64,000 bases of DNA from Pseudopelobacter sp964542535. Lineage in GTDB: Bacteria; Desulfobacterota; Desulfuromonadia; Geobacterales; Pseudopelobacteraceae. The notes beneath the pieces are model-generated. The model was not told where the DNA came from. It saw nothing but the letters and a program-made list of their open reading frames with translations, and ran no database searches. How positions within the stretch are numbered: the first letter of the stretch is position 1; every line of letters begins with the position of its first letter. The stretch lies in the NCBI GenBank assembly GCA_964542535.1, contig CAZIUE010000009.1:1-64000 (forward strand), read 5' to 3'. Below are positions 59,171 to 64,000 of the stretch, in pieces. The translations under genes were made by a program, and so were the position numbers.

Positions 59171-59213
59171 GGGGGCACAATACAAAGCTGTCTGAATTTT
59201 GTATCATGTCCCC
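59171..59213. repeat. REP-like palindrome, copy 2
   Basis: This is a diverged copy of the 53806 palindrome in the same orientation, with arms GGGGGCACAATACAAAG and ATTTTGTATCATGTCCCC. It lies about 160 nt upstream of the first radical-SAM gene, so it could alternatively be part of that gene's control region. Confidence 0.7.
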
Positions 59214-59276
59214 GGAATACTCAGATAGGAGGAAGGATAGGGCAAAAATAACACGCCTCCCTGAATGCGAAATAAA

Positions 59277-59903
59277 TCAGCCGCCCGTTGTCCACGGCGT
59301 GAAGATGGTCCCGTCTTCAAAAAGCTCCTGGGGCGTGATGGTGTCGTTTTCCTTGTTCAGGATCCCCCTGTCCCGGTATTCGGGCTGTTCATCCAGGGCA
59401 TATGCCGCAAGCTCGCTGCAGATCCATCTTTTGTCATTGTTCAGGAGTTTGGTCAGGATGTCTTCTTTGTGTCCCTTGAAGCACCCCTTGATCAGGCTGT
59501 CGAGAAAATGTCCGCCGACGGTCCCTTTGACCATGTCCGCGGCAATGAGGCCGTAGTCATACTTGCAGCCTTTCTGCGTCAATGCCGTTGTGGCGATCCG
59601 GCCGCCGATATCCGCTGTCCAGCCCAAGGGTTTTCTTAAAAAGATTGCGCACTTGGGGTTGTCAAAGTATTTAGTGAGCGGGGCTTTCTCCACTTTGTTC
59701 TTTTCCGCGAGCGCTTCGATACACTCGTTTTCACCCGTCACCACAAGGGCGTGAGATACGGTGATTTCGCCCATTTTCGACCATCGCGTGAAGTAAGCGA
59801 TGCCGTTGGAAACGAAGGATTCGTTGAAATATGAGAATCCGATGTAGCCGATGTCATGGGTCTTGTGGAACTCAGGTGTGATTGATTTGAATGACGTGAG
59901 CAT
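59277..59903 (-). CDS. NlpC/P60-like (permuted, YiiX-type) hydrolase
   Basis: The 208-residue protein appears to be a circularly permuted papain-like fold. The His comes first in TVSHALVVTGEN (about residue 51) and the Cys later in RWICSELAAYALD (about residue 161), as in YiiX/YebB-like NlpC/P60 relatives. These cleave amide or ester bonds of cell wall peptides or lipids. There is no signal peptide. An AGGAGG site is 6 nt upstream. It stands about 280 nt downstream of the GEMM-like leader and its terminator, so it is the first gene under that control. It may process the product of the cluster. Confidence 0.72.
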   Translation of the reverse strand: MLTSFKSITPEFHKTHDIGYIGFSYFNESFVSNGIAYFTRWSKMGEITVSHALVVTGENECIEALAEKNKVEKAPLTKYFDNPKCAIFLRKPLGWTADIGGRIATTALTQKGCKYDYGLIAADMVKGTVGGHFLDSLIKGCFKGHKEDILTKLLNNDKRWICSELAAYALDEQPEYRDRGILNKENDTITPQELFEDGTIFTPWTTGG

Positions 59904-60186
59904 GATCTGCCTCCTGTTTCAGTTTCTAGCGTTATTCTGAACATCACGCATACACCACATACCCCCCGCTGCGGAGTTTCGATCTCGCACCAGCCGTCGC
60001 CATCTGTTGTGATTACTGGGGGATCTATGATGGAGTCCTCCGCCCGCCAGGCCACCGGCTTCAGGGTCGCGTTCGCCCGCTCACTCCTCACCCACTGTTT
60101 CCTCGTTCCTCCCGAACTGTTCAGGGCAAAGAGCAGTCCGGGCCAGTTGTACAGACCTGCCCGCTCCCCGTATTTATTTCATAAAC
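59904..60186. other. leader between riboswitch terminator and the NlpC/P60-like gene
   Basis: About 280 bases with an open minus-strand frame (59738-60091 from a GTG) that runs far into the next gene and is not convincing as a gene. It includes GVCGVCVMF and may be a relic. No promoter is evident, so transcription is expected to arrive from 60400. Confidence 0.4.
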
Positions 60187-60236
60187 AAAAAAAGCCGGCC
60201 CCTTGCGTTGCAACCAAAGCGGTGGTTGCATCCGGC
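60187..60236 (-). terminator. intrinsic terminator of the GEMM-like leader
   Basis: Read on the minus strand, GCCGG (60232-60236) pairs with CCGGC (60194-60198) outside an inner TGCAACC/GGTTGCA stem, followed by seven T's. Its position just after the structured RNA is that of a riboswitch expression platform. Confidence 0.75.
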
Positions 60237-60249
60237 AGTCCGGCCGACT

Positions 60250-60356
60250 GAGCGGGGAGAACTTCAGGTGGCATGGATACGGCACGTTCACATGCTCTAC
60301 GTTCCCTGACTGAGCCCCGATGGCTTTCCGTCCCCCGGTCACCCGGGGTTTGGCGA
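60250..60356 (-). ncRNA. GEMM-like (cyclic dinucleotide) riboswitch candidate
   Basis: On the minus strand GCCAAACC (60347-60354) is followed by a CCCGG/CCGGG hairpin with a GTGA (GNRA) loop (60334-60347) and then GGACGGAAAGCC (60322-60333). That is the order of the GEMM aptamer (GCAAACC, GNRA hairpin, GGACGCAAAGCC). The second half (GGGGCTCAGTCAGGG and onward) lacks the usual GGTTACCG, so it may be a variant or a different RNA. It starts right after a good promoter and ends in a terminator. Geobacter relatives have GEMM variants that sense c-di-GMP or cAMP-GMP. Confidence 0.5.
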
Positions 60357-60372
60357 ATAAATTTTAATTTTT

Positions 60373-60400
60373 ATTATTCTATGAAAAATTTTATTGTCAA
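60373..60400 (-). promoter_or_regulatory. sigma-70 promoter of the GEMM-like leader
   Basis: On the minus strand TTGACA (60395-60400) and AATAAT (60373-60378) are spaced 16 nt in an AT-rich stretch, putting the RNA start near the first aptamer base. Confidence 0.7.
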
Positions 60401-60628
60401 ATGCTGAGTCTGAAAAACATCCCAACAAATGCAACCTCCCTCACGCGTTCTCAGCCAAACGCATTGTCAAATCGAGTGTGCATGCCCCCCGGAACAGGGA
60501 GACTGAAACGGCAGATGCACCACTAAGCGGCTTCACTGCCGGACTCACCACACCACGACTATGCGGCAAGGCAATCGCCATTCAGGCCAGATGACACCAT
60601 GAAATGTGTCCCCAAAAGCGTACAAAAC
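60401..60628. other. gap between the two riboswitch-side units, nothing recognised
   Basis: About 230 bases upstream of the GEMM-like promoter. GTGTCCCC at 60606-60613 recalls the REP-like ends but no full palindrome is present. No gene is supported. Confidence 0.3.
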
Positions 60629-60666
60629 GAAAAGCCGCTCTCCCCTGCCAGGGAAGGCGGCTTTTC
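60629..60666 (-). terminator. terminator of the exported-protein gene
   Basis: GAAAAGCCGC and GCGGCTTTTC pair around an 18-nt loop that itself folds (TCCCC/GGGA). It lies about 60 nt after the stop codon of the gene at 60725 and has T's on both sides. Confidence 0.75.
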
Positions 60667-60724
60667 TCTTACGGCAGGTAACACGGTTGCTTATCTGCTA
60701 CCGTGAGCAAAGCAGACGAGGCGG

Positions 60725-61453
60725 TCACTGCTCTGCCTTTTCTCCCCCTGAGTACCAGTCATAGGAACGGTCATCGGTATCCGCCGGACAGCCGATGTAG
60801 TGATCGATATCCTGCAGGGGAGTCTGGGCGTCACGGATGGTGAACTGGTGGCGAAACGCCTCGAAGAGATAAATCTGCAGATTGCGTTTTTCGCCATCTG
60901 CCGCATAGTTCTCGCCCGCCTTGCCGCAGGTCTTTTCATCCACACTCTGTCCCGGGCCGATCACCAGAAGAGCGCCTGGATAGAGGCGACAGGCAACCAC
61001 CCGGTCCAGGTCGGGATTGAATCTCTCACAGATCTCGTAGCGCCGCCGGTACTCAAGCCGGGAAACGCCCCTGGCCGGCGGGAGCGGAGTCCACCACCCT
61101 CCGACGCGGCCCCGTCCCGTGCGGGTGTACTCCTTGGAACTGTAGACCCGGTAGAGCGGGAAGGCTTGCCTGACCTTGACGACCTTCCCCTCGTAGATCC
61201 CCCCCTTGCCCTCCGACATCAGGGCATTGGCGACCAGACTGGCGGCGATGCGGCTCTGCTCCGCATAGACAGCCTGACCGATCGGTATAACCAGTTCACG
61301 GGAATCAAAGCTCGCGATGAGTTCGACTTTGTCGCGGATCTCGGCAGGAAGCATGAAATCGGCACGAACCGTTTCGGTGGCCAGTAGAATCAGCAGCACC
61401 AGGATCAGAGCGACGGTAGCCCCGCGATGAAACGATGAAACACAACGAACCAT
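60725..61453 (-). CDS. exported protein of unknown function
   Basis: The 242-residue protein starts at the ATG 61453 (GGGGAGGATACCTC upstream) with a signal peptide: basic MVRCVSSFHRG, hydrophobic ATVALILVLLILLATE, and a likely cut after TVRA. The mature part (about 210 residues) begins DFMLPAEIRDKVELIASFDSRELVIPIGQAVYAEQSRIAASLV. It is rich in charged and aromatic residues with three Cys in the second half. No family is recognised. It is divergent from the c-di-GMP-controlled operon and may share its promoter region. Confidence 0.7.
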   Translation of the reverse strand: MVRCVSSFHRGATVALILVLLILLATETVRADFMLPAEIRDKVELIASFDSRELVIPIGQAVYAEQSRIAASLVANALMSEGKGGIYEGKVVKVRQAFPLYRVYSSKEYTRTGRGRVGGWWTPLPPARGVSRLEYRRRYEICERFNPDLDRVVACRLYPGALLVIGPGQSVDEKTCGKAGENYAADGEKRNLQIYLFEAFRHQFTIRDAQTPLQDIDHYIGCPADTDDRSYDWYSGGEKAEQ

Positions 61454-61688
61454 GAGGTATCCTCCCCGAAATTGAGCCAACATGCAAAAATCGCGGCATG
61501 TACTACCTTGTAATACCACAACACCCGCTGTCAAATCCCGGTCACGAAAAAAGCGGACCATGCCTCCGTTCAGAAGTGGGTTCGCAGGACGCCTTGACTC
61601 GCTCCGCGAGCCCGGATCAGCGCCGCCTATCCGGCCGAAGCGGCCGGCGGCCAGGCAGGTACCACCGCCTCATGCCCGCTCTTCACCA

Positions 61689-61717
61689 TTGACATCCATC
61701 GGCAATCTGCGCATACT
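61689..61717 (+). promoter_or_regulatory. sigma-70 promoter of the riboswitch/HD-GYP operon
   Basis: TTGACA (61689-61694) and CATACT (61712-61717) are spaced 17 nt, placing transcription start near 61724, 30 nt before the aptamer. Confidence 0.65.
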
Positions 61718-61753
61718 GTCTCTTCAAATAGTGAAAACTGAAGAGTAACTATC

Positions 61754-61831
61754 ACCGAAATGGCAAAATCCGGGGGACCGGATGACGCAAAGCCACCTGC
61801 CCAGAACGGGAAGAGGGGTTATCGAAGCGGT
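61754..61831 (+). ncRNA. GEMM-I cyclic-di-GMP riboswitch
   Basis: The aptamer signature is present: ACCG/CGGT closing stem (61754-61757 with 61828-61831), TGGCAAAA, a TCCGG-GGGA-CCGGA hairpin with GNRA-type loop (61769-61782), GACGCAAAGCCA (61784-61795), then a CCTGCCC...GGGAAGAGG arm and GGTTATCG. This follows the GEMM-I consensus order well. It sits between a promoter and a terminator and leads into a c-di-GMP phosphodiesterase operon, suggesting feedback by the second messenger. A base change can redirect such aptamers to cAMP-GMP, so the ligand is not certain. Confidence 0.82.
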
Positions 61832-61862
61832 AGAGGGGAGGCGTACGCGCGCGCTCCCCATT

Positions 61863-61899
61863 GACGCCTGCCATTTCTCAAAAAATGCAGGCGTTTTCT
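61863..61899 (+). terminator. riboswitch expression-platform terminator
   Basis: GACGCCTGC-CATTT and AAATG-CAGGCGTT form a hairpin followed by TTTTCTATTTT, 31 nt after the aptamer. It would stop transcription before the operon unless the aptamer rearranges; the direction of control cannot be read from this alone. Confidence 0.75.
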
Positions 61900-61972
61900 A
61901 TTTTGTCCTTCACGACGCAGGACAGTCACCGCCTGCTGCGTGCATCGAACTACACTCAAACGGGGGATCGCC

Positions 61973-62224
61973 ATGAATTCACTCGGCATGCCCATACAGG
62001 TGCTCCGCAGGGAGCTGAGGGCTTCCCAGAGGGACCGCATCACACTGAGCAAGCTGAACGCCGTTATCACCAGCGGTATCAACCGCAGCGACGGCGAAGA
62101 GCGGGAGGTCCTGCTCCGCTTCAGGAGCGAAATCACCGACGCTCTCGAACGCGCCGCCGGCCTTCAGCTCGGCGCGACTGTCGCGCGGAAACCGGGCAAC
62201 ACCGCACACAAGGAGCATCCATGA
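61973..62224 (+). CDS. small protein of unknown function, first gene of the HD-GYP operon
   Basis: This 83-residue protein begins MNSLGMPIQVLRRELRASQRDRITLSKLNAVITSGINRSDGEEREVLL. It is basic and helical, without membrane segment or recognised family. The ATG at 61973 has a GGGGGAT site; an ATG at 61940 is also in frame. It overlaps the HD-GYP gene by 4 nt (ATGA), so it is probably coexpressed and may be an accessory factor. Confidence 0.65.
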   Translation: MNSLGMPIQVLRRELRASQRDRITLSKLNAVITSGINRSDGEEREVLLRFRSEITDALERAAGLQLGATVARKPGNTAHKEHP

Positions 62225-63183
62225 GCAAGGACCGTTACTGGAGAGCCATCAGCATCGACAGCATCACCCCTGACCACTTCCCCAGCGTGGCACTGTACCT
62301 CAGGAGCAACGGCAACTACGTCCTTTACAAGGCACCGGAGAGGCAGTTCTCCATCGAGGACCAGCGCCGCCTGGAGCGGAACTACACCGAATTTCTCTAC
62401 GTCAGGAGCGGCGACATGGAGCTGCTCAACGAGTTCATGGAAACCAGCCTGGCGGAAATGCTCTCCCGGGAGGATCTGAGCGGCATGGCCAAGGGAAGGC
62501 TGCTCTACCAGACCGCGGTGAACTGCGTCATCGATATGTTCGAATCCCCGGAAGAGTCGGACAACCTGCGCAGGTGCCAGGGCATCATCAGGCACATGCT
62601 CCAGTACGCGTCCAGCGACCCTCATCCCCTGGCTGCGTTGCACAGTATCTCGGACCACAACTTCTATATCTTCGCCCACAGCGTACAGGTCACGGCACTC
62701 TGCCTGCTGGTCCACGAAAAGATGTTCGACCTGGCGCCGGATGAGCTGCTGGACGTGGGCATGGGGTCGCTGGTCCACGATTACGGCATGACGTTCATCA
62801 CCAACGAAGTGCTGGAGAAGAATGACGCCCTGTCGGACATCGAATATTACAAGGTCAAGCAGCACACCCAGAAGGGGTACGAGTTCCTGAAAAAGAGCGG
62901 GAAGTACGGTGAGGCTGCGCTCCACATCGTGCGCTATCACCACGAGAGGTACGACGGCAACGGCTATCCCACCGGAGCCAGAGGGGACGATATCCCCCGC
63001 AGCGGCCAGCTGTCGGCGCTCTGTGACGTGTACTGCGCCCTAATCATGGACCGGGCCTACCGCAAAGCCATCTCGCACACCGAGGCAATCAGGCTGATGA
63101 CCGAGGAGGCCGGGAAAGGGGCCTTCAACCCCCAGCTGTTCCAGCAGTTCGTGGAGATCGTCAACGAACAGAAGATGGCCTGA
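62221..63183 (+). CDS. HD-GYP domain protein (predicted c-di-GMP phosphodiesterase)
   Basis: The 320-residue protein has an N-terminal region of about 120 residues of the DUF3391 type (ITPDHFPSVALYLRSNGNYVLYKA). An HD-GYP domain follows: first metal His in FAHSVQVTALCLLVHE, the HD pair in GSLVHDYGM, HHERYDGNGYP (the GYP signature), and the final Asp in ALCDVYCALIMDRAYR. It should hydrolyse c-di-GMP to pGpG or GMP. It is controlled by the upstream GEMM riboswitch. The ATG at 62221 lies in the overlap with the previous gene; upstream frame is rejected. Confidence 0.9.
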   Translation: MSKDRYWRAISIDSITPDHFPSVALYLRSNGNYVLYKAPERQFSIEDQRRLERNYTEFLYVRSGDMELLNEFMETSLAEMLSREDLSGMAKGRLLYQTAVNCVIDMFESPEESDNLRRCQGIIRHMLQYASSDPHPLAALHSISDHNFYIFAHSVQVTALCLLVHEKMFDLAPDELLDVGMGSLVHDYGMTFITNEVLEKNDALSDIEYYKVKQHTQKGYEFLKKSGKYGEAALHIVRYHHERYDGNGYPTGARGDDIPRSGQLSALCDVYCALIMDRAYRKAISHTEAIRLMTEEAGKGAFNPQLFQQFVEIVNEQKMA

Positions 63184-63317
63184 TTCTTTTTCTCCACCTT
63201 GAGTCACGCTGGAACCGTGAATCGCCCAGCGTACCCCACCCCCCTGCCCCCCTTGACAACCCGGCCATCATGCTTATCCCTTTCTACAGAAGCAGCTACG
63301 AAAGGAGGGACTCCACC

Positions 63318-63767
63318 ATGGCAAGCTGGGATGTATTCAGAGAGCTGGACAACCTGAGGAGAGAGATCAACGAGGCGTTTCGCGGGGCAGGCGTTGCCCG
63401 TCCCCTGGCAACCACGTTCCTGTCGCCGGCGGTGACCCGTCGCTTTCCGCTGGTGAATTTCAGCGAAGACGAGGGGAACGTGTACGTGGATGTGCTGGTT
63501 CCAGGGGTGGCCCCCCGGGAGATCGACCTCTCGGTGCTGCGCAACACCATCACCATCAGCGGAGAACGCAAACCCTTCGAGGCCGGTGAGGGACAGATCG
63601 TGCACCGCAGCGAACTGGGCTCGGGAAAATTCTCCCGGACCCTGGAACTGCCGGTGGATATCGATCCCGAGCGGATCAGCGCCGAGAGCACGAACGGTGT
63701 CATGCGCATCCGGCTGGCCAAGGCCGAACATGCCAAGCCGAAGAAGATCGAGATCAAGCTTTCGTAA
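63318..63767 (+). CDS. Hsp20/alpha-crystallin small heat shock protein
   Basis: This 149-residue chaperone has an N-terminal arm (MASWDVFRELDNLRREINEAFRG) and an alpha-crystallin domain (PLVNFSEDEGNVYVDVLVPGVAPREIDLSVLRNTITISGERK to MRIRLAKAE). The usual C-terminal IxI is replaced by KKIEIKLS. It holds unfolding proteins in the cytoplasm. The ATG at 63318 has a GGAGGG site 8-9 nt upstream; an ATG at 63270 is in frame. A TTGACA at 63253-63258 may belong to its promoter, but the -10 box is poor. Confidence 0.94.
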   Translation: MASWDVFRELDNLRREINEAFRGAGVARPLATTFLSPAVTRRFPLVNFSEDEGNVYVDVLVPGVAPREIDLSVLRNTITISGERKPFEAGEGQIVHRSELGSGKFSRTLELPVDIDPERISAESTNGVMRIRLAKAEHAKPKKIEIKLS

Positions 63768-63813
63768 GTAACGACCGCGGAGAGATTTCAGGCTGAAAGG
63801 AGGTAGAACAACC

Positions 63814-64000
63814 ATGGCGGTAAACGGATTGAACGATCAGGGAAACGAAAAGAATCTCCAGACCCGTGAAGAGACCAGGTCCAGTGAAAAATACATCAAG
63901 CCGGCGGTGAACATCGTCGAGACGGAGGAGGGGCTGGTCCTGACCGCGGATCTGCCCGGCGCATCCAAGGAAAAACTGGACGTGAGCGTGGAAAAAGGGA
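63814..64000 (+). CDS. second Hsp20 small heat shock protein, cut by the window end
   Basis: This partial frame of 62 residues starts MAVNGLNDQGNEKNLQTREETRSSEKYIKPAVNIVETEEGLVLTADLPGA after a strong AAAGGAGG site. VNIVETEEGLVLTADLPGASKEKLDVSVEKG is the start of an alpha-crystallin domain. It lies 46 nt after the first Hsp20 gene and is probably in the same operon. The N-terminal arm is shorter and more acidic than that of its neighbour. Confidence 0.92.
   Translation, partial: MAVNGLNDQGNEKNLQTREETRSSEKYIKPAVNIVETEEGLVLTADLPGASKEKLDVSVEKG

Noticed and set aside
59738..60091. 117-codon minus-strand frame with GVCGVCVMF
   Set aside because: It overlaps 166 nt of the NlpC/P60-like gene and has a GTG start without a convincing ribosome site; probably a relic or chance.
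1..64000. CRISPR array or rRNA genes
   Set aside because: No regularly spaced repeats of CRISPR size and no rRNA-like stretches were seen on either strand.

Overview
The window looks like a chromosomal segment from a GC-rich anaerobic member of the Desulfuromonadia (Geobacter / Pelobacter propionicus type). This is inferred from: the block of a large radical-SAM protein, rng, rplU and rpmA; an Ehr-type membrane oxidoreductase; two 2-oxoacid:ferredoxin oxidoreductase clusters; a Zymomonas AdhB-like iron alcohol dehydrogenase; and GEMM-type riboswitches. I cannot name the species from sequence alone.

Layout. 1-5.6 kb (minus): type I restriction-modification operon hsdR-hsdM-rhuM-hsdS, with hsdS broken and repeat elements between and inside the genes. 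6.1 kb: tRNA-Leu(CAG). 6.5-11.5 kb (plus): radical-SAM/DUF2344 protein, ribonuclease G, L21 and L27. 11.5-15.5 kb (minus): DUF1848 protein, then a compact three-gene module (binding-protein-like protein with DUF1858 domain, SIMIBI GTPase, orphan ABC ATPase). 15.7-17.7 kb (minus): long-form GAPDH and FabZ. 17.8-25.2 kb (minus): six-gene Ehr complex whose large subunit lacks the Ni ligands. 25.3-25.9 kb: MazEF-like toxin-antitoxin pair. 26-26.6 kb: NifU-domain protein and a small DUF1737-like protein. 27-33.5 kb (plus): TetR regulator and complete RND tripartite efflux operon. 33.6-39 kb: small coiled-coil protein, iron alcohol dehydrogenase, unknown protein, AEC transporter, a miniature element, nitroreductase. 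39-49.6 kb: two 2-oxoacid:ferredoxin oxidoreductase operons (minus) enclosing a PEP/pyruvate-binding protein and a PilZ protein (plus). 49.8-53.3 kb: a papain-like protease fused to an alpha/beta hydrolase, and a GH13 amylase-like enzyme. 53.6-60.4 kb (minus): an unfamiliar cluster with a 34-residue Trp/Cys-rich peptide, a large Cys-containing protein, a 132-residue protein, two radical-SAM/SPASM enzymes and an NlpC/P60-like protein, headed by a GEMM-like leader with its own promoter and terminator. 60.7-64 kb: exported protein of unknown function, a c-di-GMP riboswitch leading into an HD-GYP phosphodiesterase operon, and two tandem Hsp20 genes (the second cut by the window end).

How it works together. 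The two ferredoxin-linked oxidoreductases, the Ehr complex and the alcohol dehydrogenase fit fermentative or syntrophic redox metabolism in which reduced ferredoxin is coupled to membrane ion transport. Cyclic dinucleotide signalling recurs (PilZ protein, GEMM riboswitches, HD-GYP enzyme). The best candidates for undescribed biology are the radical-SAM/SPASM cluster at 53.6-60.4 kb and the DUF1858/GTPase/orphan-ATPase module at 12.6-15.5 kb.
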